DNA from: Symsagittifera roscoffensis | Taxonomy: Eukaryota; Xenacoelomorpha; Acoela; Convolutidae | Assembly: GCF_963678635.1 (NCBI RefSeq) | Contig: NC_087063.1 | Location: forward strand, 62,727,290-62,791,289 | DNA: 64,000 nt | Direction: 5' to 3' | Shown: positions 10,410 through 21,859 of the stretch, piece by piece | Layout: each line of letters opens with the position of its first letter | Numbering within the stretch: the stretch's first letter is position 1 | Made by a program: the position numbers and the translations under genes | Notes under the pieces: model-generated | Databases searched by the model: none | What the model was told of the DNA's origin: nothing | What the model saw: only the letters and a program-made list of their open reading frames with translations

Positions 10410-10834
10410 ATGATAGGTCCCGTCGTTTTCACTTATTGCTGCGATGAGTTATGTTTTGTCTTTGACCCTGTAGCTCTTTTTTCAGCTATCGGTACCCTAC
10501 TTCGTCTCATTATTTTTATTTACAATTATTTCTATTTACAGTATTACTATATACAAAATTCTACTCTAAGGATAAAATCTCTTATGATAAAATTAGTAAA
10601 AAGAAATTTACAATAGAATAAAAACAACGTTTCCTATTCCCTTTTAAGCTTTATGAAAAAATTATTTATTCGTGATTCCCACAGTACCGGATCTATCGCG
10701 ATTTAACGTTCCGACTAGTCTTTTTGCTTTTAATTTGGCGATTAGTTATTTCAACCTGTCTTAGTACTCTTTAGTACCATCACCCTACTTCTTTATACTG
10801 TTCCAAGACTTCCCGTTACTGTGCCTACTCTTCT
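10410..10834. other. non-coding leader of the retrotransposon
   Basis: AT-rich sequence lies between the first gag ORF and the first minisatellite. It is repeated at about 12165-12535 with few changes. It is probably part of the element's 5' region or LTR on the minus strand. I see no clear primer-binding site or LTR terminus in it. Confidence 0.5.
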
Positions 10835-11205
10835 ATGTACTGTCCCAAGCTTTCTCTCTACTGTCCCAAGACTACTCAGTGCTGTCCCAGTACTTCTTGT
10901 TATTGTCCCAAGACCACTGTCCCAAGACCCTTGCCCCAAGACTACTGTCCCGAGACTACTGTCCCAAGACTAGTGTCCCAAGACTACTGTCCCAAGACTA
11001 CTGTCCCAAGACTACTGTCCCAAGACTACTGTCCCAAGACTACTATCCCAAGACTACTGTCCCAAGACCACTGTCCCAAGACTACTGTCCCAAGACTACT
11101 GTTCCAAGACTACTGTCCCAAGACTACTGTCCCAAGACCACTGTCCCAAGATCACTGTCCCAAGACCACTGTCCCAAGACTACTGTCCCAACACTACTGT
11201 CCCAA
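10835..11205. repeat. 14-bp minisatellite, first array
   Basis: Tandem units read CTGTCCCAAGACTA, with some reading CTGTCCCAAGACCA, for roughly 26 copies. There are a few point variants and it joins the gag duplication abruptly at 11206. The unit length is not a multiple of three and it has no stop codon in any of the three forward frames, so long open frames cross it. These are artefacts of the repeat, not genes. Confidence 0.95.
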
Positions 11206-12164
11206 GTTTCTTCTGTTCTTTGACTCTTCAGGATCACTTCTTCATCTCAAGCTCTCGAGATCATCTAGGAACCGATCGATCGATTCATCGTCCCTTTGCC
11301 TTCTCTTTTCAAATCGCATCATCGCTTGATGACCCTTCATGCCTGACCCGAATCGATTCAACAATATCTCGAAGATTTTATCCGCAGTGTCGCGTTCCTC
11401 TTTCTTCTTTGCAACTACCCATTTCAATGCCGTGCCTTCTAAGTTGCTGAGTATCGCTGTGCATGCTTGTCTCCCGTCGTTCAAGTTGTCTTGTTCCAAG
11501 TGTAATCTCATGACTTCTACCCAAGTATCAATGCATCCGTCTGAATCACCCTTGAATTCTTTCGGTTTTTTGAAAGTTTTCCTGAATTTGCTACCTCCTC
11601 TGTCACTCGAGTCGGTGTTCCTCGGGGCGAAGGCTTCTAGTGTCCTGTTCATCATCTCCCAGGTGCTTGCCCACGTCATAGCATCCGGTCCCACGTTATT
11701 GTGAGTCGTGGAATCTCCTGGACCACTCGTCGTATTTGCTGTTCCCCTTTTCGTAATTGTTTTGCTCCCCCCCGGTGCTGTGCTCGCCGCATCCCGGGGT
11801 AATGGTAACGGTGATAATTGCCGTTTGTTCTGTTGTGGTTCCACAAAGTCAACTCTGTTGCCTTGCGTTCGATCCGCTGTCGTCCTTTCCTGTGACGTAG
11901 AGTTTCTCAAGATGGCGTCTAGTTTTGCCTGTATTGCACATGAACTCTCAGCCTGGTCCCTATTCATTGTGTCCATTCTCGTTTCCAGACTTCCCAACTG
12001 GCTGTTGACAGCATCATATTGTTGTTTCATTTCTTGCAAGTCTTTTTTGACGTTCTTCTTTCGTTCTTCGTCAGTGGCGTCTACCTTGTCTGACATCTGC
12101 GGAAGCTTTTCCTCTGTTGCCCTGGCCAGGTTGAAATAGCTGTCCAGGTACTCGTGTTTGTTGT
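11206..12164 (-). repeat. tandem duplication of the gag block, second copy
   Basis: The sequence from 11206 matches that from about 8887, and the match continues to the equivalent of 9846. It then jumps to the equivalent of about 10468, skipping roughly 620 bases. The two sides of the jump share the short sequence TGTA, which suggests deletion between microhomologies. The left junction fuses gag directly to the minisatellite. Confidence 0.85.
11242..12096 (-). CDS. gag, second copy (open frame)
   Basis: This is an open frame of 284 codons. It has an N-terminal coiled-coil segment with EERKKNVKKDLQEMKQQYD, a basic and Pro-rich linker, and the capsid-type domain from about residue 150 to the end (DTWVEVMRLHLEQDN, ILLNRFGSGMKG, FEKRRQRDDESIDRFL). 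Unlike the first copy it has no frameshift, because the C run at about 11768 has seven bases and the five bases lost in the first copy are present. The start at 12096 is the first ATG in the frame. The upstream gag sequence was deleted here, so it is N-terminally shortened. It stops where the duplicated block ends. A gag-only product is possible but not shown. Confidence 0.75.
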   Translation of the reverse strand: MSDKVDATDEERKKNVKKDLQEMKQQYDAVNSQLGSLETRMDTMNRDQAESSCAIQAKLDAILRNSTSQERTTADRTQGNRVDFVEPQQNKRQLSPLPLPRDAASTAPGGSKTITKRGTANTTSGPGDSTTHNNVGPDAMTWASTWEMMNRTLEAFAPRNTDSSDRGGSKFRKTFKKPKEFKGDSDGCIDTWVEVMRLHLEQDNLNDGRQACTAILSNLEGTALKWVVAKKKEERDTADKIFEILLNRFGSGMKGHQAMMRFEKRRQRDDESIDRFLDDLESLR

Positions 12165-12534
12165 AGCTCTTTTTTCAGCTATCGGTACCCTACTTCGTCT
12201 CATTATTTTTATTTTCAATTATTACTATTTACAGTATTACTATATACAAAATTCTACTCTAAGGATAAAATCTCTTATGATAAAATTAGTAAAAAGAAAT
12301 TTACAATAGAATAAAAACAACGTTTCCTATTCCCTTTTAAGCTTTATGAAAGATTTATTTATTCGTGATTCCCACAGTACCGGATCAATCTCGATTTAAC
12401 GTTCCGACTAGTCTTATTGCTTTTGATTTGGCGATTAGTTATTTCAACCTGTCTTAGTATCTTTAGTACCGTCACCCTACTTCTTTATACTGTTCCAAGA
12501 CTTCCCGTTACTGTTCCTACTCTTCTATGTACTG
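12165..12534. repeat. second copy of the retrotransposon non-coding leader
   Basis: This matches 10468-10834 with scattered substitutions and short indels. It sits between the second gag copy and the second minisatellite array, which confirms that the duplicated unit is gag, leader and minisatellite together. Confidence 0.85.
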
Positions 12535-13240
12535 TCCCAAGCTTTCTCTCTACTGTCCCAAGACTACTCGGTGCTGTCCCAGTACTTCTTGTTATTGTCC
12601 CAAGACCACTGTCCCAAGACCCTTGCCCCAAGACTACTGTCCCAAGACTACTGTCCCAATACTACTGTCCCAAGACTAGTGTCCCAAGACTACTGTCCCA
12701 AGACTACTGTCCCAAGACTACTGTCCCAAGACTACTGTCCCAAGACTACTGTCCCAAGACTACTGTCCCAAGACCACTGTCCCAAGACTACTGTCCCGAG
12801 ACTACTGTCCCAAGACTACTGTCCCAAGACCACTGTCCCAAAACCACTGTCCCAAGACCACTGTCCCATGACCACTGTCCCATGACCACTGTCCCAAGAC
12901 TACTGTCCCAACACTAATGTCCCAAGACCAGTGTCCCAAGACCAGTGTCCCAAGACCACTGTCCCAAGACCAGTGTCCCAAGACCGCACCGTCCCAAGAC
13001 TGCACTTTCCCAAGACTGCACTGTCCCAAGACCGTACCGTCCCAAGACTGTACTGTCCCAAGACCGTACCGTCCCAAGACTGTACTGTCCCAAGACCGTA
13101 CCAAGACTGCTCTGGCCCAAGACTGTCCCAAGACTGCACCGTCCCAAGACTGTCCCAAGACTGCACTGTCCCAAGACTGCACTGCCCCAAGACCGTCCCC
13201 AGACTGCACTTTCCCAGGAATTCTTCGGTACTGTCCCAAG
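12535..13240. repeat. 14-bp minisatellite passing into a 16-bp form, second array
   Basis: The array begins with the same 14-bp unit as at 10835. From about 12980 the unit changes to a 16-bp form such as CTGTCCCAAGACCGTA, with mixed shorter units at the end. The array is longer than the first and contains several families of variant units. Overlapping open frames on both strands here are artefacts of the repeat. Confidence 0.95.
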
Positions 13241-14161
13241 ACTCGTCACCAAGTGTCTGGATAGTAGGATTTCTTCCTCTTCGTTGTGGGGACTCTTGAA
13301 CAACTGTACCGTGTACCACCACTTGAGCTCTAGTAAAAAAATTTCCCAAAAACCCTATCTTAATGGCCAAAAGCTTCAAATACTGACCCCCTTTGTATTT
13401 ATCTCCCTTTCGTTGTTTCAGGCAATTTGAAACCCAACTTCTTCGCAGGTATTTTGTGATCACCTGTTTGTTCAAATACCAATAACAAATTCTCACCAAA
13501 ACGTAAAAATTTAAACAGGAAAAATTATAAAAACAGAGAGATGAACCCACCTAAAATTCAAAGCTGACAGATGTCAACCTTTGTCCGAAAAAAACGTCTG
13601 GTACCTGATTGCCACGCGTTATCCTCCCCCCTGCTAGCGATCTTATAGGGTATCCCAAAAACTGTCTACTTCCGTTCCCCCCACCCGATCCGACCGGGAT
13701 ACCTACCTTAATTCGATCTTATATTTGGATATCCGCTCCTTATAATTGACGCGTCTAAAGTTCTAATGTAACTAAATCGAAGATGTCGATCAATTAGTTA
13801 CTCTAATGTGTCCTCCCTTTTTACATTTTACAACCGTCAACCTCTAACCTAACCAGCCCCCCGTCTAACCTCCCCCTCTTTAGCCCCCCTCTTAAGCCGA
13901 AAATTACCTTAAGCTCCGGGTGCTAAACCTCTCGAGAGAAAACCATAGAACCTGTTTCCAGGCCTGCTTGTGCAAAAACGTTCCTCAAAACCGGGGGATT
14001 CCGCTTATCTAATCCTACACTTATCTCCTATAATGAAATGTGGATTTCAACGATACCCGTTTCGACCAACTTGAGAACACCCCTGCGCGTCCTCCTCTTG
14101 TTGTACCGGTCCCGTGCTGGTTGTCTCCTTGACGTGCACTGCAGTTGTCACCAGCACCATC
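13241..14161. other. no gene recognised
   Basis: Mixed sequence with C-rich stretches near 13850-13910. I see no protein homology or RNA gene. Confidence 0.6.
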
Positions 14162-14352
14162 TTCCCACTTGGCTGGTCAGCTCTTCCAGTCAAGTCTCCT
14201 AGCGGTTCAGCTCATTCCTTGTGAACCACTTTCCCACTCGGCTGGTCACCTCTTCCAGTCAAAGTCTCCTAGTGGTTCAGCTCAATCCTTGTGAACCACT
14301 TTCCCACTCAGCTGGTCACCTCTTCCAGTCAAGTCTCCTAGTTGTCCAGCTA
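14162..14352. repeat. tandem repeat of about 69 bp, nearly three copies
   Basis: The block beginning TTCCCACTCGGCTGGTCA repeats at 14162, 14231 and 14301, with few differences. It includes CTCCTAGTGGTTCAGCTC. The last copy is cut short. Its function is unknown. Confidence 0.9.
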
Positions 14353-16574
14353 AGTTGCAAGCTATCTGAAAACCCTTAACAACGCCCCCCACTCGGGCAC
14401 CTTATTGAGGTTGCTGGATTAGATTGCTAGGTTGATCGAAAGGATCGGTCTTATAAAACAGTTTGGGTATACTATTTAACTAATATAGAGGTTTGATCCA
14501 ACTAATCTGGTGTCAAAGTCACGGTCATTTTTTGTTTTTTGGTTTTTGTTCCTTTTTCTAATCTTTTTTCTTGTTTTTATTTCGCTTTTTGCCTTTTTGC
14601 TCGTGTTTTTGTCCCCCTAGTTACCCCCCCCCCCGTTTTCGGTTAGCTAAGCCTCGTTCGGAGAGCGTACCAGGAAGTTTTCTCGAGTTTTCTTAAAAAG
14701 CTATCACGGTACAATCGGAAGGTTTACACGTTCCCGCTGAACCGTACCACCGGTACTCTAGAATGGGCATGTAGCCCGGAGCTGCGTCAAGTGGGTTCGA
14801 CTCCGTAGTCATGATGTCGTAAAAACACCCAGGAGCGCCATAAAAACACTATGTAACATTCGTCTACTTCGGTCACATATGAGGCTTAAGAAAAATAGGC
14901 CCTATAACTATTGGCTCAGGAGTCAGGGACACTATATCTTGTGTTTTTCTACCTCAAAACGGTCGGAGCCAATTCGGTTCACTTGCGACATGAGACTAAA
15001 ACCCGTTACAGCTTAAAGGCCAATACCAAAACACCCCCCACTCTAGAAAATAAGAACACCCCCATACTTAGGTCTCAAAATACCCAAAATACACGAACGC
15101 CGTTAAAAACAGGGTCGGAAATATCCGTTAAGTTACTTTTTATTGGACAGTGAAATTTTGATCCATTTCAAAAGGACAACCTAAAACTTGCCTTATCTCA
15201 ACATAACTATCACAAAATACACTCGGGAAAATTAATTTAGGTACTTACATAGCAGCACACTTGAGAATTAGAGTAATTAGGCTAATTAGTAACTCTAGCA
15301 TGAATACGATTGAATATAACTTGAGAAGGTTGCTATCAATGAATTCCAATCAAAGGAAATGAGTTTTGACTTGAGAATATATTTCTGGGGTCTGAACCAT
15401 TGGGAGACTTCAATTGTCCACCTTTCCACTGAAGGTTCACTCTGGTTCAGTTGGATTTCGATCTGCTCTCTTGATAACTCTGTCTTCTATATCAAGATAG
15501 GACAGCTCTACTCTCGTGTTTTTCACTAGAATCCCGGAAATTGCGAATAGCAATTTCCCGCTGTTTTATCTGCCACTTTCCCGCAATTGCAATTCGGTTT
15601 TTCTGATTTTATTTCTGATGTTTTCAGTTGTCGCGAGAAATTGAGCATGACAAGCTCAATTCGAATTTTTGAAAAATTAAACTTCATCCCAAAACTACGT
15701 ATTTCGTATTCCTCAAGGTCAAACTTCCAGATATGACCGACTGGCACAATCTGCCACTTCTTTGATGTTCGAATTGTGCAAAGGATGGTGGACTTCCGGA
15801 TGGTGGTCACCATAGAAAAAATATGGAGAAAATGGCAGCTCTGTAAGACCATGTAACATTTTGTAAAACAGTAACACATCGTTAAAAAAAAATTTGTAAC
15901 AGATACGCAGATTTTTCGTGAGAAATAGCTGGTCTTTATAGAGCATTGAGCCAATAACCCATTTCAGTTACTTTCGATTGAAACTTTCAAGTTTTTGGAT
16001 ATAACATAATGAAGGAAACCAAACAGGGGATGTAAAAAAAATGACTCTTGATACACATGTTAACAATCATGAGCTTGGTGAATTGAGAGAAACTGATAGT
16101 AAAATTGCATTTGATAAATTGAAGAGACTTGTTTTATGATAACAGCTTATTAATGATTTATGTCATCCAGTTCAAGTCATCTTTGTTGTTTTTCCTCATC
16201 TTGACGCAGCATAAAGGTAAAAAAAAGGATTTTGACTGGACTTTAGGGGACTGAACTAACCCATGCTAAGCGGTTAGTGGGAATTTTGTAAATCAGCAGA
16301 TAAAAAAAATTAAAAGACAATTAAATTAATTTAAATTTTAAAACCGAATTATAAAAATCAAAAACAAGGAACAATCTCACCCGAGCTCAGTAGGTCCAGC
16401 GGTGCACCACCAGACTCTTCAACCCAGTTCCAGTTTCACACCTCCCCACAGAAAGCCACTTGACAGACCTGTCTCTAAAATCCCTCAGAGGGCGCTCCAC
16501 AAACAGGCACCAACATCAAACATAACAAATCTATTAATAAGTTTATCACAACAATTAGGCTAAAAGAGCCTATA
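14353..16574. other. no gene recognised
   Basis: There is a T-rich and then C-rich stretch at about 14527-14640. The ORF-length frames at 14911-15153 and 15526-15954 show no domain, signal or repeat that would make them believable as genes. Confidence 0.55.
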
Positions 16575-16691
16575 TTGGCTGAGAGGAAGGTACCAGCTAA
16601 CACTTAGTAGTGATATGAAAAGCTCTCAAAAATATAAACATTGACAGGTATCAACTGACTGGATTGACATCTAAATATGTAGGCCCTCACA
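16575..16691 (-). repeat. LTR-like direct repeat, left copy
   Basis: Matches 23038-23152 over about 115 bases, including AGGTACCAGCTAACAC and TGACATCTAAATATGTAG. On the minus strand it begins TGTGAGGG, as an LTR would. Confidence 0.7.
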
Positions 16692-17067
16692 TTTCCCTAA
16701 GGATGTAAAATTTAAACACATACTAATTTAACTTAAGTAGTAACCTTTAAATATGATGTTGTAACTAGCAACACGAAGAAACTTTGAGTCTTAGGCGTAT
16801 GGCCACTCCTCTCCCTGGGTATGAGTTTTTTGAGGTTTACTTTTTGTCCTCCCCTGGATACTTCCACTTGTTTGCCGCCCCGTGGATATTTTCAGTGAGT
16901 GACTGGTTCATCCCAACTTATCCACAGGTTTTTGTCGCCTCGTACTTCTTCGCTAGCCCGAACTCTCGCTCTGTGTCTTTTCCTCCTGGCTGCTGTTCGA
17001 CAGGCAATGTCTAGCGACTAATACCGGCCTGTTTTAGCTCTCCTTCCCCGTTTTGATTTTGTACTCT

Positions 17068-17370
17068 TTACTTTAGCTCCCGTTCCTCTTGTGTCATCGT
17101 GCCACTTGTCCCTCGACCCGCTGCCATTGCCTCCTCCCGCGCCGCAAGTTTGACTGGTAGTCGTAATGGTAGCGAATGCAATGGCAGATAATCCTCACTG
17201 TCCGAGCTGTCAGATGGTTCGGCGACTATTGATGGCTTAGTATTTACAGTTTTAGGCCGCTTCGATTTAGGGCTTCGAATCACCACTCGTTTCGCGCTTG
17301 CGAGCATCTCTGTCACTGTCGTCTGCTTACGTTTTGTCGGGGAAATCACTTTTCCTAAGCACAGCCCCAC
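17068..17370 (-). CDS. small basic/acidic ORF, possibly the 3' coding tail of the second retrotransposon
   Basis: This open frame of 100 codons has a basic first half (SPKSKRPKTVNTK) and an acidic serine patch (SDSSDSEDYLP). No domain is recognisable. It lies between the integrase remnant and the left LTR-like repeat in the same orientation, so it may be the end of pol. It could equally be chance. Confidence 0.25.
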   Translation of the reverse strand: MGLCLGKVISPTKRKQTTVTEMLASAKRVVIRSPKSKRPKTVNTKPSIVAEPSDSSDSEDYLPLHSLPLRLPVKLAAREEAMAAGRGTSGTMTQEERELK

Positions 17371-18599
17371 TTTTCAATTTGATGTTATGTTTAGACTCAG
17401 AGACTACATTAGATTTCAATAGTTTATACCGGTTTAGAGTTCGGCTAGTGGTAGGTTTCTCCGTTCTCCCACTCCCTTGGTGAGACGGCTTAGTCTTTGA
17501 CCCTCCCCTTGGTCGACTTCCATTTGCTGATCTCTATCTAGAATCGGGGGTGCCTTTCTTAGTGCTGGGGCTCACACGAGGTCCGACTGGTTCGAGTGCT
17601 GTGGGTACGCTACAGTGTTCATCTCCTTTTCATTTTCACTAAACACAAAAATTTTTGTTTTAAATAAGACATTCAACCAGAATGATCAAAATACAATTTC
17701 GCAATCGAATTTTTATTGGAACATCTAACCGGCAAGATTGATGGTTTTTACGAATTAGTGACGTTAATTGAACGATCAGACAAATCGGGAAGGTTTAGTT
17801 TTGACTGACATGCTAGTTGTTAAACTTTCGATTTCGACGTGAAAAACACGTAACCTTCTATTATTTTGCACAAACTGAAACTGAGAAATCAGAAAGAGTG
17901 AAATCCCAGTGACAACAACAACGGAGAAACGATAGAAAATTGAGATTGTGACTAGTAATTGTCAGAAACCGCTCCGAGTTGTAACGATTGTGCCGCTACA
18001 ATTGTTACTGAGCAGTTCACGAGAACAAGGAAGGGTGTTGGGACGACCTGTCCAGCCTTCCGAGAAGAAATAAGAGCGTTATTTTGCCGGATATCAGAAT
18101 CCGGAAAGTCTCGGGAGAGAACTGTAACTCGTTATTTTAACAATTTTTAGCTTCCCGGAATGTCTTGAGTTGAATTTAACTAATACCAAATTCGTTTTCA
18201 GATCATAAGAAGCTAGGAGTTGAGGGAAAGGGTTGATACATTTTCGATATTAAAAACAAAAGTAATATAATATATAAGTAGTAGCCCTGTTTTCAGGAGT
18301 GACCTCATGGTCTGGGGATACTGAGACCCAGCCATGAGCTCGCTATTTTGCATATAATTAAGTTAACTGATCGTTCTGATCGAAGCCGGAAACAGTAACG
18401 TTTTTGTCGAGCCAATGATAGAAAGACCACCAAAAGAACTGGCTTGGGCAGAGACGGTGAAAAGCATGTAGAGCTGTGTTTAGACGCTAGCCAGTCGTTT
18501 TTAGAACCTAGCTTTTTTTCCCGACGATATGTTACCAAGACGGTACACCAGTTCAGGTTTTTCGGACTTGGTTTTTTCGTGAGATTACGTAAAACGGTA

Positions 18600-19190
18600 T
18601 TTGCTTCTCGGCCGTGGTCTGCTTCAAAAGGTGCACCCCGTTGATCGTTTACTGGGAGTATATTAGCTCGATGTCTCCGCTGTTACAGAAGTTTTTAAAC
18701 GTTTTGGGCGTAAAACATGGACCTCGGTCTAGGTGGATTCTACGAGGGACTCCGTGTTGATAGATTTACTTATCCAAAAAATTTAGTACTTCATCTGACT
18801 TGTTGGTGGTAGTAACCAGAGCCGATGCCCACCTCCAAAAACGGTCTGTCGCCACCAAGACATATTTTTTCTGTTCATTTGAAGATCTCATGGGGCCCCA
18901 GAAGCCCAACTGTAAATATTCATTCGGTTTTCTTGATTTGGGAACCTTCCCAATATCTCCCTTGGGTAGCAACGTTTTCAAGTTCTTACCCGCATACGTG
19001 CACTGTTGACTGAGTACGTTGCTTTCGCCGCCAGACTACGGTACATGTAGCGATACCACACATCCTGCGCCGCTTCGAACATGTTTCGCTTTCCATGGAG
19101 TTAGAAGTAATTCGTGCTTCGATTGGTACTTAGAGTGGTAGAAGAATGACCAGTCGTCCACCTAACCAAACACAGTCGTCCTTGAGTGAG
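18600..19190 (-). pseudogene. integrase remnant
   Basis: The reading frame at 18981-18766 has the start of the core (EYLQLGFWGPM, YVLVATDRFWRW). After a stop it continues with HGVPRRIHLDRGPCF, the second aspartate region, down to about 18600. Upstream, near 19013-19190, the pieces GGRLVI and QCTYAGKNLKT are what is left of the zinc-binding domain. Several stops are present, so it is dead. Confidence 0.75.
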
Positions 19191-20087
19191 AGATCATTGG
19201 CGTATTGAGCCCACTACTTCCCCACCTTCATCAGCTCCTCCTTCAAGTTTTTTTTTTGTAAGGCTTCTTTGACTTTAAACCAGTTGATATCCGAAAGTTT
19301 GTTTGAAGCGATCAATTCCAAGTTAATTAATTCAGGTAAAGCTGTAAATTTCTTGATAATTTTACAATTGCGTGGAATAATTGACATGACTCGTTGATTA
19401 GATTTTTAGTTGGAAATAGTTCAACAGGAAATTTAGAAGGAACGGACAGTACTGTTTTATTTTTCGAATCCCGTGTAATTTTAGTAATGGCTTCAATTTC
19501 TGGATTTAAAACAGTTATTTCATCGCTCCTATCGAGATTATCATCTAGTCTGGTTGAAAAATTTAACTTTGAACTGATTTTGATGACTGGAAAGGAACAA
19601 TATGAACTTTCATCCATTTTGTCTATTGTAAATTAGGCTTAACCAACCGTCTTCCAAGGGAGCGATATATTGCGCACACTGAATATCGCTTGATTTTTGT
19701 TGATGTATGCCGTATGTAAATTGATCGATTCTTAGTGGTCAGTTTTCTTATGCTTGACTTTCCGCGCTCGAATGTTTATGCGTGGATGCATGTTTCCCGC
19801 TCTCGATTCTGATTGGAAGAGTCCTGTTTACATTGATTAGAACCAGTTTCTTGTGTTCTAATGCGATTTCGTTCACCAAGGGGTTGAAAATTGAACTTGA
19901 AACCAAGGCACTCCCTTGTAGAGTTCAGTTTAGCAACGGTGAGTAAGTTGTCGTACTGAGTTTGAGGTTTCACTTGGGTGTCTCGGCAAATAATCTGCAA
20001 ATCTGATCTTTGCGCCTGGTTTACGTTGTATGACGAAATTGCACGGAATTAGTCTGTCTAGCCATCGTAGTAGTCTCGAAAATAGTT

Positions 20088-20426
20088 CTAATTATTTCCG
20101 TTGAGTAGTGCAAATAAAGCTTTATGGTCTGTTATTATGGTAAATGGTCTTCCTAAGATATAAGTTCTGAAGTATTCGGCCCACACAACTGCCAACATTT
20201 CCAGCTCGTTAGTGGAGTATTTCTTTTTGGCTGGGTCTGAAATTCGTGATGCGAATGAGATTGGGCGCCACCCTTCTGTACCCAATTGTTCAAGTACCGC
20301 TCCGAAATTATTATGACTCGCGTCACACACAATTCTAATGTACTTATAAATATCAAAATGTTTTGATTCTGCTATTGCCGGTAGGTATTTATGAAGGCTG
20401 TAGATTGAGCCCATAAATGATTTCAA
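20088..20426 (-). pseudogene. RNase H remnant of second retrotransposon
   Basis: The segment contains all three recognisable acidic positions: VCDASHNNFGAVL, STNELEMLAVVWA and IITDHKALF. It overlaps the end of the RT piece at 20389-20703 in a different frame, which shows a frameshift between RT and RNase H. It stops at LLNGNN. It has no independent start; the ATG at 20426 is internal. Confidence 0.85.
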
Positions 20427-21154
20427 TTGCGTTATAGTTTTTTGGGGCCGGCTGTGCGTTGATTGTCGCCGTTTTCCGTTTCAAAAGTGTTATTCCCAAT
20501 TCCATCATGCTGTGTCCGAGCCACTCGCATTCTCGCTTGGCGAACTCACATTTGGCTAGTTTCAATGATCTGTTGTCGCAATTTAGTTTTCTAAGAATCT
20601 TTTCAACCAAGGATATGTGTTCCACTTCGGTTCTTTTGGTTGTAACCAAGATATCATCAATAAAAGCGTTTGCTTGAGGATATTCGTTTAAAGTTGAGTC
20701 CATTACCTGCTGGAATTAGGCCGGCAACGACGTTAATCCGTAACATCCCGTCCGAAACCGGTACGTTCCGGTCAATCGCCCGCCCACGAGTGAGAAATTA
20801 CGATGCACGCTCGTTTCTTCACTGGGTGGAAGTTGCCCGTACGCATAATTAAGTCCATTGTGGTAAAATACACGTATCCTTGTTTTTTCTCGGAAATAAG
20901 TTGTCCGATTTTACCTACAAGGTCTTCTTTGTTCGACATCTGTTATTTTTATTCAACGGTTTCTTAAGTTCTCGCGATTCAAGAGCTAATTTTACGGAGC
21001 TGTCCTTTTTTACGGTAATCACAATTGGCGAAACAAAATATCGATCCGAACATTCCTGCAAATTTTCTATGTGCCCCTGGGTCGGTAGCTTGTCGATCTC
21101 CTTAACCACTATGTCTTGGAGTGTCACCGGCACTCTGCGACCTTTTTGTTGCAC
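20389..21154 (-). pseudogene. reverse transcriptase remnant
   Basis: The piece at 21154-20915 has EIDKLPTQGHIE, SDRYFVSPIVITVKKD and KLALESREL, the fingers of a Ty3/Gypsy RT. The middle (about 20915-20705) is broken. The piece 20703-20389 has the catalytic box as FIDDILV and the thumb motif LAKCEFAKRECEWLGH. The usual first catalytic aspartate region is lost in the break. Confidence 0.85.
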
Positions 21155-21298
21155 CAGTACGAGCTTTTTGATAAACTCGGCCTGGACCTTATAGTTTTGA
21201 AAAAAGCTTACTAAAATATTGTTGCCAGGGGTCCATGTCCTGTTCCTCTGATTCTAAAGCTTGCTCACTCCCGCTTGCGCTTCCCGCCCCTTGGATTC

Positions 21299-21640
21299 TC
21301 ATAACTGCTCCCCTTGGATTTGCCTACATAAGTTGTAGGCCCAGTTTCCCCATGAGGTCGCGTCCCACGATTGAGGGTCTGGTTCCTCCGATGATTCTGA
21401 CTTTTGCTCGTGTTTTCCACCCGTTGATGCTAATTCCAATTCCAATTTTCCCAACAAGATAATGCGATTGTTACTGTAGTCCCAAAATTCGTCGTCTTCC
21501 GTGTTGTTCTGTTTCAGGTCAATTCCAGTTCTTCTCAATGTCTTCTTTAAGTGTTCCAGTGTTAGTATGGATATAGGCGATCCGCTATCAATCCAGATAT
21601 TTTTTGGGTCTCCATTAATGCAGATTTATAGCAGTGGCCC
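21299..21640 (-). pseudogene. aspartic protease remnant
   Basis: On the minus strand near 21570-21625 the frame reads WIDSGSPISILT, an aspartic protease active site with D-S-G. Further on, one frame gives SIVGRDLMGKLGLQLM, the usual protease end, at about 21300-21365. The open frame 21538-21299 reads through the same DNA in the wrong frame, so at least one frameshift lies between. Confidence 0.75.
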
Positions 21641-21859
21641 GGCAATCATTAAAAATGTCTCACTCTTACGACTTATTGCCATGACCATATAATCATCGGA
21701 GCTCTCCGCTGACCAGCGGCGGTGTTCCCTTTTCACGAACCCTACCGAATTGGCAGCATGTTGCGAACCAAATTCATCCGAGGGAGTATCTACTCCTTCA
21801 AATATCTCATCCCCTTGGATAAGTCCGATTGATTGACCCCCACATCACAGTCTCTTTTC

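Larger units (their letters stand above)
1..13240 (-). mobile_element. Ty3/Gypsy-type LTR retrotransposon, degenerate, with duplicated gag end
   Basis: On the minus strand this region reads in retrotransposon order: gag, two CCHC knuckles, aspartic protease (DTGA), RT (YVDD), RNase H, acidic linker, integrase (HHCC and D,D,E) and GPY/F domain. This order, with integrase after RNase H, is that of Ty3/Gypsy elements. Further coding sequence follows the integrase. Several frameshifts and in-frame stops separate the segments, so this copy cannot make one polyprotein. Upstream of gag the element passes into 14-bp minisatellite, and the gag-plus-minisatellite block is then repeated once. The 3' end of the element lies beyond the left edge. 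No LTR pair, primer-binding site or target duplication is visible, and the right limit is a guess at the end of the second minisatellite. Confidence 0.85.

Noticed and set aside
10835-11205. CRISPR-like array
   Set aside because: Units are contiguous 14-mers without unique spacers, in a eukaryotic genome.
10835-13430. Long overlapping open frames on both strands with CPKTTVPR- and LGTVQSWD-like repeats
   Set aside because: They come from a 14- or 16-bp minisatellite that happens to lack stops; all frames are open at once, which no real gene would show.
16784-17014. 76-codon plus-strand ORF
   Set aside because: It lies inside the decayed minus-strand retrotransposon and has no motif.
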